The notes under the pieces are model-generated. The model was not told the origin of the DNA and did no database searches. It saw nothing but the letters and a program-made list of their open reading frames with translations. A DNA stretch of 30,951 bases from JAKOQB01 sp036824465. GTDB lineage: Bacteria; Pseudomonadota; Gammaproteobacteria; Burkholderiales; Burkholderiaceae_F. Shown here piece by piece: positions 7,315 to 14,703 of the stretch (position 1 is its first letter; each line of letters opens with the position of its first letter). The translations under genes were made by a program, and so were the position numbers. The stretch covers positions 1 through 30,951 of the forward strand of contig DAITAC010000049.1 of assembly GCA_036824465.1 (NCBI GenBank). The letters are read 5' to 3'.

Positions 7315-9087
7315 CTATCCAACAGACGGCTTGGCCTCGGACTCTGCGACACGGCGTTCGAATGCTACAGGGTCACGGTGAATCGCCAGATGCCGCGGCG
7401 TCCAGGCGTGCGGGACCTTGCGAACGAAGTGCGAACGCGCGTAGTGGTAGCTGGGATCGAAGCCGTAGAAGTTGCGGCGCATCTGCGCGAGTTCCTCTTC
7501 GCGATATCTCGCGAGCGGCTTGTCCGGCTCGTCGCGCGCGCGACGCTTGCGCTTGGCGGTGATCTGCAGCTCGTATGCCGCGTCGCCGACCAGCGCGGCA
7601 GCGCGGGCTGTCACGGCGCGCATGAACTCGTCGCGATCCACGGCGAACACCGAATCCACCAAACCGAGCGACTGTGCCTTTGAAGCACCGATCGGCAGAC
7701 GATTCTCCATTACTGCGCGAGGCTCACCCTGCTTCACGCGGCGCGGAAGCGTGTAGGTCCAGTATTCGGAGCCGTACAGGTTGCCCATGTTCTTGTAGTG
7801 CGGGTTGAGCAGCACGCCGCTGCGCGCCCACACCTTGTCGCACGCGAACGCAAGAAAGCAGCCGCCGGCGCCGGCGTTGCCCTGCAGCGCCGCGATCGTG
7901 ATGCGGTCGGTCGTTTCGATGATCGCGCGGCACACATCGTCGATCGCCTCGATATTGCGCATCGACTCGTCGGCCGGGCTCGCGGCCGCTTCGATCACGT
8001 TCAGGTGGATGCCGTTACTGAAGAAGTCCGGCCCGCCGGCCAGCACGATCGCACACGTCGGTCGCGCGAGCGCGTCGCGATAGGCGACGAGCAGACGTTG
8101 GCAGTGCGTGGTGCTCATCGCGCCGTTGTAGAAGGAGAAGTGCAGGATGCCGATGTCGCCGTGTTCCTCGTAGCGGATGTCGTCGATCTCGACGTGTCCG
8201 GCCGGCAGCGTGGCGTGCTGCTCGGGGAAAGCGAGCGCGACAGGAAGCTTGAAGGCGTCTTCGATGTCGGCGCGTTTGCAGTGGCCGATCCAGACTGCAC
8301 CATCGCGGGTTGCGCGCAGCACGCCATCGCCGCTGCGCGCGAGGACTGTACTGGGCACGGCGCGCTCTCCCTCACCCTCTGTCCCTCTCCCGGCGGGAGA
8401 GGGATCCAAATCCCCTCGTCCTCCGGGAGAGGGGTTGGGGTGAGGGACGGCATGAGCATCGAACAGATAGCAAGGCACGCCGAACAGTTCGTCGAACACC
8501 CCGGGCGCGCCATCGGCAGCATGCATCTTGCGCACGACGGTCGCCGTGTCGTCGCGCGCCCAGTCGATGCGGCGCATCTCCTGCTTCATCAGCGGTCGCG
8601 TCACACCCGCAACGCGCTGCGGCACGAACGTGCCCGACCGCACACGCTCGATCGCCTGCAATACGGCATCGACCGCGGCGTCGGTGACTTCATTGCGATA
8701 CAAACTCGATTTGCAGGCATCGCCCATTGCAAAGCACGCCTGCGCCCACACCGGACCGGCGTCCATTTCGGCCTCGGCCTGCAGCACGGTGACACCCCAG
8801 CGATGTTCGCCGTCCATGATCGCCCAGTCGAGCGCCGACGCACCGCGGTCACCGACGATGCCCGGATGCACGATCAGGCAGATATGGTTTCGCCACACGC
8901 TTTGGGGGATCGCGCGTTTCAGGAACGGCGCAACGATCACGTCCGGCGCAAAGAGGGCCACTGCCTCTTCCGTCACGCTGTCCGCGATATCGAACTCGAT
9001 GCTGACCAGGTGGCCGCGCGCGGTGAGTTCGACGAACAGCCGCTGTGTCAGGCTGTTGAAGCTGCGGGTCAGGAAAAGCACGCGCAT
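7315..9087 (-). CDS. hypX: HypX: CO-forming hydrogenase maturation protein (formyltransferase-crotonase fusion)
   Basis: A 590-residue protein that in the family takes a formyl group from N10-formyl-tetrahydrofolate to coenzyme A and decarbonylates formyl-CoA. This supplies the CO ligand of the NiFe site under air. Residues 1 to about 170 are a formyltransferase domain with the catalytic HPGIVGDRG (H74, D80). About 300-480 is a crotonase domain with GGPDFFSNGIHLN and QGNAGAGGCFLAFACDKVW (oxyanion loops). The C-terminus (KRKRRARDEP, MRRNFYGFDPSYHYAR) is characteristic of HypX. ATG 9087 starts two bases after the preceding gene's stop. Residues about 214-240 (HPNPSPGGRG and following) are encoded by a palindromic repeat inserted in frame in the middle domain; the rest of the protein looks intact. 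Confidence 0.95.
   Translation of the reverse strand: MRVLFLTRSFNSLTQRLFVELTARGHLVSIEFDIADSVTEEAVALFAPDVIVAPFLKRAIPQSVWRNHICLIVHPGIVGDRGASALDWAIMDGEHRWGVTVLQAEAEMDAGPVWAQACFAMGDACKSSLYRNEVTDAAVDAVLQAIERVRSGTFVPQRVAGVTRPLMKQEMRRIDWARDDTATVVRKMHAADGAPGVFDELFGVPCYLFDAHAVPHPNPSPGGRGDLDPSPAGRGTEGEGERAVPSTVLARSGDGVLRATRDGAVWIGHCKRADIEDAFKLPVALAFPEQHATLPAGHVEIDDIRYEEHGDIGILHFSFYNGAMSTTHCQRLLVAYRDALARPTCAIVLAGGPDFFSNGIHLNVIEAAASPADESMRNIEAIDDVCRAIIETTDRITIAALQGNAGAGGCFLAFACDKVWARSGVLLNPHYKNMGNLYGSEYWTYTLPRRVKQGEPRAVMENRLPIGASKAQSLGLVDSVFAVDRDEFMRAVTARAAALVGDAAYELQITAKRKRRARDEPDKPLARYREEELAQMRRNFYGFDPSYHYARSHFVRKVPHAWTPRHLAIHRDPVAFERRVAESEAKPSVG
8369..8446. repeat. 78-bp palindromic repeat inserted in frame in hypX
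   Basis: The element is bounded by perfect 9-base inverted ends, CCCTCACCC (8369-8377) and GGGTGAGGG (8438-8446). Inside are two hairpins: TCCCTCTCCC-GGC-GGGAGAGGGA, and CCTC with GGGAGAGGGG around 8413-8434. It is 26 codons long and adds a Pro/Gly/Arg-rich stretch to HypX without breaking the frame. This type of sequence is well known as an intergenic repeat in proteobacteria. A half-size relative lies between hypC and hypD (12011-12044). Confidence 0.85.
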
Positions 9088-9089
9088 CG

Positions 9090-9500
9090 TCAGCGCGGCG
9101 CGGAGGGCGAGGCACGCGCCTGGAGCTTCGCGATGATGATCGGAGCCAGCCCCATCACCAGCAGTCCCAGCAGCATCAGCCGGCCCGCCAGCGGATTGAA
9201 GTCGCCCGCGATGTATGCGATCGAGTAGCCGATCACGAAGTAACCGAACACGAACTCGAATACCACCGTCAGCCCTGCCCACAGCGCGCCGATACCGAAC
9301 AACGCGCCGATCGATGCGCTGTTACGCCAGCGCCGCGTCAGCCAGGCGATGGCAAGCACCAGAACAGAACCGATCAAGACCCCGATCTGTCCGGCACGAT
9401 GCGTGCCGACGGCAGGAACGAGGAACATCGTGCGCAACACGCCGTGCACGATCTCGGCGCCGATCATCAGCAGCCATGTCAGCAGCGCCCGGGTCAGCAC
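9090..9500 (-). CDS. Small integral membrane protein, unknown function
   Basis: A 136-residue protein with about four hydrophobic segments: residues 4-26 region, GQIGVLIGSVLVLAIAWL, ALFGIGALWAGLTVVFEFVFGYFVIGY, and RLMLLGLLVMGLAPIII. An acidic and a His residue lie in the first segment (GAEIVHGVLR), and a basic RRWR separates segments two and three. It looks like a conserved hypothetical inner-membrane protein; I cannot name the family. The start is GTG 9500, 20 bases after hypE, and the stop is two bases before the hypX ATG, so it is translated within the hyp operon. It is not a standard member of the hox/hyp set. No metal-transporter motif such as HxxxxDH is seen, so a nickel-permease role is not supported. 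Confidence 0.75.
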   Translation of the reverse strand: MLTRALLTWLLMIGAEIVHGVLRTMFLVPAVGTHRAGQIGVLIGSVLVLAIAWLTRRWRNSASIGALFGIGALWAGLTVVFEFVFGYFVIGYSIAYIAGDFNPLAGRLMLLGLLVMGLAPIIIAKLQARASPSAPR

Positions 9501-9520
9501 GTGCTATCGCCGCCAGGGGC

Positions 9521-10627
9521 TCAACAGATCCGCGGCAACTGGTCGCCGGTCAGCCAGTCGACGATGCGGCGACCGCCGAAGCGCGTCTGCATCTGCACGA
9601 AGTGATTCGGGTCCGCGATCACTTCGCCGATCAGCCGCGCGTCGCGGCCAAGTGGATGCGCGCGCATCGCCGCCAGCACGTTCTCCGTGTCTTCTGCAGC
9701 GACGATCGCGACCAGCTTGCCCTCGTTGGCGACATACAGCGGATCGAGGCCGAGGAACTCGCACGCGGCCTCAACCTGCGGCCGTACCGGGATCGCCGCC
9801 TCGTCGAGCATCATGCCGACGCGCGACTGCGTGGCAATTTCGTTTAGCGTCGTGGCCAGGCCGCCGCGGGTCGGATCGCGCAGCGCGCGAACGCCTCTCT
9901 CATTCGCGTCACTCCGATCGCGCCGCGCGTCTTCACGCACGGCAGCGAGCATCGCGGCCACCAGCGTATGCAGCGGCGCACTGTCCGACACGATCTCGGT
10001 GGCGAACGCGAGCGATTCGCGCAGCGACATGATCGCCATGCCGTGATCGCCAATGAAGCCGGACAGCAGGATCTTGTCGCCGGGACGTGCACGGTTGCCG
10101 GAGAGCTCCAGCCCGTCAGGCACGACACCCACGCCGGTGGTGGTGATGAACACGCCGTCGCCCTTGCCCTTCTCGACCACCTTGGTGTCGCCGGTGACGA
10201 TCGGCACACCGGATTCCCGCGACGCCGCGGCCATCGAATCGACGATGCGCTTCAGCTCGCCCAGCGGAAAGCCCTCCTCGAGGATGAAGCTCGCGGCGAG
10301 GTAGATCGGCTTCGCGCCCATCACCGCGACATCGTTGATCGTGCCGTGCACGGCCAGCGAGCCGATGTCGCCGCCGGGGAAAAACAGTGGTGAAACGACG
10401 TGGCTGTCGGTGGCCATCACCACGCGGCCGGGCGGAAGCGCAAAGCGCGCACCGTCATTGCCCTGCGCGAGGAACTCGTTGTCGAACGCCGCGGCGAAGA
10501 GCTGCTCGATCAGCTGCGCCATCGCGCGCCCGCCACTGCCGTGCGTGAGGTCGACGCGGCCGTGCTTGAAGTCCAGCGGGCGAACGTAGCCGGCTTTCAC
10601 GGGTTTGTTTGTGCGTCCGTCATCCAT
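9521..10627 (-). CDS. hypE: HypE: carbamoyl dehydratase making the cyanide ligand
   Basis: A 368-residue protein (from ATG 10627) of the PurM-like fold. It accepts a carbamoyl group from HypF on its C-terminal Cys and dehydrates it with ATP to a thiocyanate, the source of the two CN ligands. The C-terminus is PRIC, with the required terminal Cys. Other signatures are HGRVDLTHGSGGRAM, TDSHVVSPLFFPGGDIG, VHGTINDVAVMGAKP, VTGDTKVVEKGKGDG and LRDPTRGGLATTLNEIA. The frame stays open to 10654, but those extra codons fall in a repeat arm, so ATG 10627 is preferred even though no clear ribosome site precedes it. It is separated from hypD by 206 bases filled by that repeat. Confidence 0.95.
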   Translation of the reverse strand: MDDGRTNKPVKAGYVRPLDFKHGRVDLTHGSGGRAMAQLIEQLFAAAFDNEFLAQGNDGARFALPPGRVVMATDSHVVSPLFFPGGDIGSLAVHGTINDVAVMGAKPIYLAASFILEEGFPLGELKRIVDSMAAASRESGVPIVTGDTKVVEKGKGDGVFITTTGVGVVPDGLELSGNRARPGDKILLSGFIGDHGMAIMSLRESLAFATEIVSDSAPLHTLVAAMLAAVREDARRDRSDANERGVRALRDPTRGGLATTLNEIATQSRVGMMLDEAAIPVRPQVEAACEFLGLDPLYVANEGKLVAIVAAEDTENVLAAMRAHPLGRDARLIGEVIADPNHFVQMQTRFGGRRIVDWLTGDQLPRIC

Positions 10628-10646
10628 CGCGAGGGGTACTGCTGTA

Positions 10647-10830
10647 TTCACCACCGAGACACAGAGGACACAGAGGAAAAGAAACTGACTTCACCTCCAT
10701 GTTCTCCAAGCTCTCGCTTCCGAAAAGCGGTTGCGGCATGCGCGCACCTTTTCTCTGCACGGAGTACACGGCGAGCGGGAAGCCAAGACAGAGAGATCCT
10801 TCTCTGTGTTCTCTGTGTCTCTCTGGTGAA
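10647..10830. repeat. MITE-like repeat with 33-34 bp inverted ends between hypD and hypE
   Basis: Arm 10647-10680 begins TTCACCACCGAGACACAGAG; the reverse complement of arm 10798-10830 begins TTCACCAGAGAGACACAGAG. The arms agree at most positions over about 33 bases and enclose about 117 bases without a gene. The arms also contain short direct copies of GACACAGAGG. It resembles the non-coding CACAGAGGACACAGAG-type repeats scattered in proteobacterial genomes. It starts three bases after the hypD stop and could fold into a long stem that affects expression of hypE and the genes after it. Confidence 0.8.
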
Positions 10831-10833
10831 AAC

Positions 10834-11976
10834 TCACGCCGCCTCCACCATTGCAGCGACCTTGTATCGGCCGTAGCTGTAATGGGCCGCGCATGCGCCC
10901 TCGCTCGACACCATGCACGAGCCGATCGGATTCTCCGGCGTGCAGACGTTGCCGAAGATCCTGCAGTCGCGCGGGTGCTTCACGCCGCGCAGGATCGCGC
11001 CGCACTCGCATGCCTTGTTGTCTGCCACGCGCTTCGTTTCGAGCGCGAACTTGCGCTCCGCGTCAAACGCAGCGTAGGAGGCACGGATTGCGAGTGCCGA
11101 ATACGGCACCTCGCCCAGGCCACGCCACTCGAAGCTGCGGCGCAGTTCGAACACCTCGCTCACCAGCTGCTGCGCCTTGGGATTGCCCTCGCGCGTGACG
11201 GCGCGCGTGAACTCGTTCTCCACTTCCGCGCGGCCGTCGTTGACCTGCCGCACCAGCATCAGGATCGCCTGCATCACGTCGAGCGGCTCGAACCCGGCGA
11301 TCACGACCGGCTTGCGGTATTCCTCGGCGAAGTGCTCGTATGGCCGGCTGCCGATCACCGTGCTGACATGCGCCGGGCCGATGAAGCCGTCGAGCGGCAC
11401 GGTGCCAAGCTGGCGCACCTCAGGTGACTCGAGGATGTGCGTGATCGCCGCTGGCGTCAGCACGTGATTGCACACCACGCTGAAGTTGGCGAGTTTCTCC
11501 ACCGCGGCCTGCCGGATCGCGATCGCCGTCGGCGGCGTGGTGGTCTCGAAGCCGATGGCGAAGAACACGATCTCGCGCTCCGGGTGCTTGCGTGCGAGTT
11601 CGAGCGCGTCGGCGGCCGAGTAGATCATCCGCACGTCGCCGCCGCGCGCCTTTGCCTTGAGCAGTGACAGCCCGTCTGATGCCGGCACGCGCAGGCAATC
11701 GCCATAGGTGGCGAGGATCACCCTGTGGTCAAGCGCGAGCCGGATAGCAAGATCCACGCGACCGATCGGCAGCACGCACACTGGGCAGCCCGGTCCGTGG
11801 ATCATCTTCACCGCGGACGGCAGAAGATCGCCGATGCCGTAGCGCGAGATTGCGTGCGTATGTCCGCCGCAGAACTCCATGAAGTGGTAGCGGCGCTGCG
11901 GTTGCACTTCGATAGCGATCTGCGCAGCGATCTGCCGCGCCATAGCGCCGTCGCGGAATTCGTCAATCCACCTCAT
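10834..11976 (-). CDS. hypD: HypD: Fe-S scaffold for Fe(CN)2CO assembly
   Basis: A 380-residue protein that forms the HypCD complex on which the Fe(CN)2CO unit is built. Conserved sites are FMEFCGGHTH (C36), HGPGCPVCVLP (C64, C67), FFAIGFETTTPPTA and GFIGPAHVSTVIG. The C-terminal [4Fe-4S] motif has cysteines in CECGAILRG, PRDCRIFG, NVCTPENP, GSCMVSSEGACAA. The start ATG 11976 gives the usual MRWIDEFRD N-terminus. The frame is open further upstream only because it runs through a repeat (12011-12044). Spacing to hypC is about 80 bases, longer than for most gene pairs here. Confidence 0.96.
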   Translation of the reverse strand: MRWIDEFRDGAMARQIAAQIAIEVQPQRRYHFMEFCGGHTHAISRYGIGDLLPSAVKMIHGPGCPVCVLPIGRVDLAIRLALDHRVILATYGDCLRVPASDGLSLLKAKARGGDVRMIYSAADALELARKHPEREIVFFAIGFETTTPPTAIAIRQAAVEKLANFSVVCNHVLTPAAITHILESPEVRQLGTVPLDGFIGPAHVSTVIGSRPYEHFAEEYRKPVVIAGFEPLDVMQAILMLVRQVNDGRAEVENEFTRAVTREGNPKAQQLVSEVFELRRSFEWRGLGEVPYSALAIRASYAAFDAERKFALETKRVADNKACECGAILRGVKHPRDCRIFGNVCTPENPIGSCMVSSEGACAAHYSYGRYKVAAMVEAA

Positions 11977-12010
11977 GCGCGCTGCTCCGCCGGCGCGCCC
12001 GGCCTTTTCA

Positions 12011-12044
12011 CCTCGCCCTCGGAGAGAGGGGCAAGGGGTGAGGG
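12011..12044. repeat. Short palindromic repeat between hypC and hypD
   Basis: The 34-base sequence runs from CCTCGCCCTCGGAGAG to GGGTGAGGG. Its ends (CCTCGCCC and GGGTGAGG) are inverted with one mismatch and match the ends of the larger element inside hypX. It looks like a one-hairpin version of the same family. Confidence 0.7.
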
Positions 12045-12055
12045 CAGTTTCAATT

Positions 12056-12289
12056 TCACGCCGCGGACTCCGCCGCCAAGCCCGCTTCGCGGAACAGCGC
12101 GAGCGTGCGCTGCGCTTCATCCGGATCGAGCTTCGTCAGTGCGTAGCCGACATGCAGGATCACGTAGTCGCCGACTTCGACACCGTCGACCAGCGCGAGC
12201 GAGATCTCCTTGCGGATGCCGGACAGATCGACAACTGCGGCGTCGTCGCTTTTCTTTTCGACCACACGCACGGGAATGGCAAGACACAT
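12056..12289 (-). CDS. hypC: HypC: hydrogenase maturation chaperone
   Basis: A 77-residue small chaperone that pairs with HypD and then carries the iron unit to the HoxG precursor. It starts MCLAIPVRVV, with the essential Cys2 after Met. GIRKEISLALVDGVEVGDYVILHVGYALTKLDPDEAQRTL is the usual beta-barrel plus helix of the family (text shown only in short parts: GDYVILHVGYAL, DPDEAQ). ATG 12289 lies two bases after the hypF stop, so it is translationally linked. The second HypC-family protein of this locus, HoxL (19390-19707), is dedicated to the membrane hydrogenase. Confidence 0.95.
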   Translation of the reverse strand: MCLAIPVRVVEKKSDDAAVVDLSGIRKEISLALVDGVEVGDYVILHVGYALTKLDPDEAQRTLALFREAGLAAESAA

Positions 12290-12291
12290 GC

Positions 12292-14685
12292 TCAAGCTCC
12301 CTTCGCCAGGCGTTGCAGTGCGACCCACGCCTGCCCGAGCGCGATGCCACCGTCGTTGACCGGTGCCTGTCTGGCTTCGAGCACGTCGAGCGCGCGCGCC
12401 TTGAGCAGTCGCGTCAGTTGCCGCGACAGCACGGCGTTCATGAAGCAGCCGCCACCGAGCGCCACCGTTGTGACATCCGTCGCACGCGATGCGGCAGCAA
12501 CCCATTCGGCGAGTCCAGCGGCAAGCGTGCTGTGAAACAGCGCCGCGCCGAACGCGGCATCACGCTCGTCGATCAGCCGCTCCGCGAGCGGCAGCAGATC
12601 AAGCTCGCCCTCGTCGATGCGATAGCCCCCGGTCGCAGGCGTGACTACACCCCGACGATGCGCCAGCCCTTCGAGCAGCATCGCGGCCTGCCCCTCGAAG
12701 TTCATCACCTCGCGCACATTCAGCAGCGCAGCGGCAGCATCGAACCAGCGTCCGGCGCTGGTCGTCTTCGGACAGCGCACATCGCGCGCCAGCATGTCGG
12801 CGACCGCCGCCGCCGCGGCCTGGTGCCCGTAGCGCGCTGCGATTTCGTTGTTGCGCCCAAGCAGATGCAGCACCGCTGCCGCCATGCGCCACGGCTCGCG
12901 CGCGGCGCGATCGCCGCCCGGCAACGGCAGTGCGCGCAGATGCCCGATACGTTCGCAGCGGGCACCATCGACCAACAGAAGTTCGCCGCCCCAGGCGTCG
13001 CCGCTGTCGTGTGCGTCCGCGATCCCATGACCGACGCCGTCGAGCGCGAGCCCGAGCACCGGCACCGTCACACCGTGCTCCGCTGCGACCGCGGCGATAT
13101 GGGCGTGATGGTGCTGCACGCCAAACGCGGGCACGCCGAGTTCGGACGCGATCTGAACCGCGAGCCGGGTGCTGAAGAAATCCGGATGCAGATCGTGCGC
13201 GACCGCCTGCGGCCGGATCTCGAGCACGGCCTGCAGATGCTCGACCGCCTCTTCGAGCGCAAGGCAGCTCGCCGCGTTCTCCAGGTCGCCAATATGCTGC
13301 GACAGGAATGCTTCGCCGCCGCGCGTAAGGCACGCGGTGTTTTTCAGGAACGCGCCGGTCGCGAGTACCGACGGGCCCGCGTGCGGCAGCCTGATCGGCG
13401 CCGGCGTGTAGCCGCGCGCGCGACGGACCAAAGTGCAGTTCGGAGTCGGCAGTCGGGAGTCGGGAGCGCTCGAAACCCCCGACTCCCGACGCCCGACTCC
13501 CGACAGCCTCACGACGCTGTCGTCACAGCGCACAACAATGTCCCGATCGTGCATCACAAATGCATCCGCAATGCCGCTCAGTCGCGCCAGTGCTTCGTCA
13601 TTGCCGATCACGAGCGGTTCTCCGCCCGGATTGGCGCTCGTCATCACCAGTACCAGCGGCTGTGGCTGCGACAGCCAGGCGGTTCCCGGCGGGCGCCCCG
13701 CGGCTTCGTGAAACAGCAGGTAGTGCAGCGGCGTGTATGGCAGCATGCAGCCAAGCGCGGGCATGCCGGGCGCCACGCCGGCGAGTTCGTCGTCACGCCT
13801 GTCAAGCAGCACGATCGGGCGCTCGACGGATTCGAGTACCGCGCGCGCGGCGCCAGCGACGCCGGCGAATGGTTCGATCGATGCGCCGTTGGCGAACATC
13901 ACCGCGAACGGCTTCTCGTCGCGGTGCTTGCGCGCACGCAGTTCGGCCACGGTGTCGGCGCGGCGCGCATCGCACACGAGATGGAAGCCGCCCAGACCCT
14001 TGATCGCCAGGATCTCGCCGCGCATGAGGCGCGCGACCGTGTCCGCAATGACGTCATCGCTGCCGATGCGCACACCGTTGCGGTCGACCAACGACAATGT
14101 CGGCCCACACGCCGGGCACGCATTCGGTTGCGCGTGAAATCGCCGCTCGAAGGCGCCGTCGTACTCGCGCTGGCAGGCCGGACACATGCGGAAACGCGCC
14201 ATGCTGGTATTGGGACGGTCGTAGGGGAGCGCGTTTGTGATCGTGAAGCGCGGGCCGCAATGCGTGCAGTTGATGAACGGATAGCGATAGCGCCGGTCAG
14301 CCGGGCTGAAGAGCTCGGCCAGACAGGCGTCGCAGATCGCCGCATCCGGTGCGACGCCGGTGGTCACGGGGCCGTGGCGGCTCTCGTCGATGCAGAAGCC
14401 CGCTGCCAGCGCTTGCGCAACTTCATCCTTCAGCCGGCCGACTTCGATCGTATCGATGCGCGCCAGGCGCGGCGCCTCGCGGCGCAGGCGTTGCTCGAAG
14501 TTCGCAATCCGCTCGGCGTCACCGCGCAGCGCAATTTCCACGCCTTCGCCGTCGTTGCGCACCCAGCCGTCGAGATTCAGTTCGCTGGCCACGCGATAGA
14601 CGAAGGGACGAAAGCCAACCCCCTGCACCAGCCCGCGCACGCGCAGGCGGCGCTGGATCACTGGATGCAGAACGATGACGTCCAT
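12292..14685 (-). CDS. hypF: HypF: carbamoyltransferase for cyanide synthesis
   Basis: A 797-residue enzyme that turns carbamoyl phosphate and ATP into carbamoyl-AMP and passes the carbamoyl group to HypE. Domains in order: acylphosphatase (about 11-97; VQGVGFRPFVYR with R26, N44); two zinc fingers (C118, C121, C140, C143 and C168, C171, C190, C193); YrdC-like (about 205-430; KGLGGFHLVCDA, KHRDEKPFAVM, MTSANPGGEPL); and Kae1-like (about 440-790; VQHHHAHIAAVAAEHG, LDGVGHG, LGGGCFMNAVL). ATG 14685 is 18 bases after hypB. Residues about 394-415, between DDSVVRL and LVRRARGY, are encoded by a GAGTCGGG-type repeat; homologues normally have only a short turn there. All catalytic motifs remain. Confidence 0.96.
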   Translation of the reverse strand: MDVIVLHPVIQRRLRVRGLVQGVGFRPFVYRVASELNLDGWVRNDGEGVEIALRGDAERIANFEQRLRREAPRLARIDTIEVGRLKDEVAQALAAGFCIDESRHGPVTTGVAPDAAICDACLAELFSPADRRYRYPFINCTHCGPRFTITNALPYDRPNTSMARFRMCPACQREYDGAFERRFHAQPNACPACGPTLSLVDRNGVRIGSDDVIADTVARLMRGEILAIKGLGGFHLVCDARRADTVAELRARKHRDEKPFAVMFANGASIEPFAGVAGAARAVLESVERPIVLLDRRDDELAGVAPGMPALGCMLPYTPLHYLLFHEAAGRPPGTAWLSQPQPLVLVMTSANPGGEPLVIGNDEALARLSGIADAFVMHDRDIVVRCDDSVVRLSGVGRRESGVSSAPDSRLPTPNCTLVRRARGYTPAPIRLPHAGPSVLATGAFLKNTACLTRGGEAFLSQHIGDLENAASCLALEEAVEHLQAVLEIRPQAVAHDLHPDFFSTRLAVQIASELGVPAFGVQHHHAHIAAVAAEHGVTVPVLGLALDGVGHGIADAHDSGDAWGGELLLVDGARCERIGHLRALPLPGGDRAAREPWRMAAAVLHLLGRNNEIAARYGHQAAAAAVADMLARDVRCPKTTSAGRWFDAAAALLNVREVMNFEGQAAMLLEGLAHRRGVVTPATGGYRIDEGELDLLPLAERLIDERDAAFGAALFHSTLAAGLAEWVAAASRATDVTTVALGGGCFMNAVLSRQLTRLLKARALDVLEARQAPVNDGGIALGQAWVALQRLAKGA
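13442..13504. repeat. GAGTCGGGAGTC-type repeat inserted in frame in hypF
   Basis: Bases 13442-13504 consist of GAGTCGG/AGTCGGGAGTCGGGAG followed, after a short AT-richer centre (CGCTCGAAA), by CCCCCGACTCCCGACGCCCGACTCCCGAC. The two halves are inverted copies of a 7-8 base unit (AGTCGGG / CCCGACT). It is translated as a Ser/Gly/Arg/Pro-rich loop in HypF. Similar GACTCCCGACTCCC repeats are known between genes in other GC-rich proteobacteria. Confidence 0.82.
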
Positions 14686-14703
14686 CGCGAGCTCTTCTTC
14701 CCG

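Noticed and set aside
7798..9228. A 476-codon open frame on the plus strand
   Set aside because: It is the antisense shadow of hypX and spans the palindromic repeat; no ribosome site or family match.
9088..9282. Longer hypX starting at 9282
   Set aside because: The additional 65 codons overlap the membrane-protein gene and are not formyltransferase-like; ATG 9087 starts the conserved MRVLFL strand.
13442..13504. CRISPR array
   Set aside because: The repeats are 7-8 bases, without spacers of constant length, and lie inside hypF.
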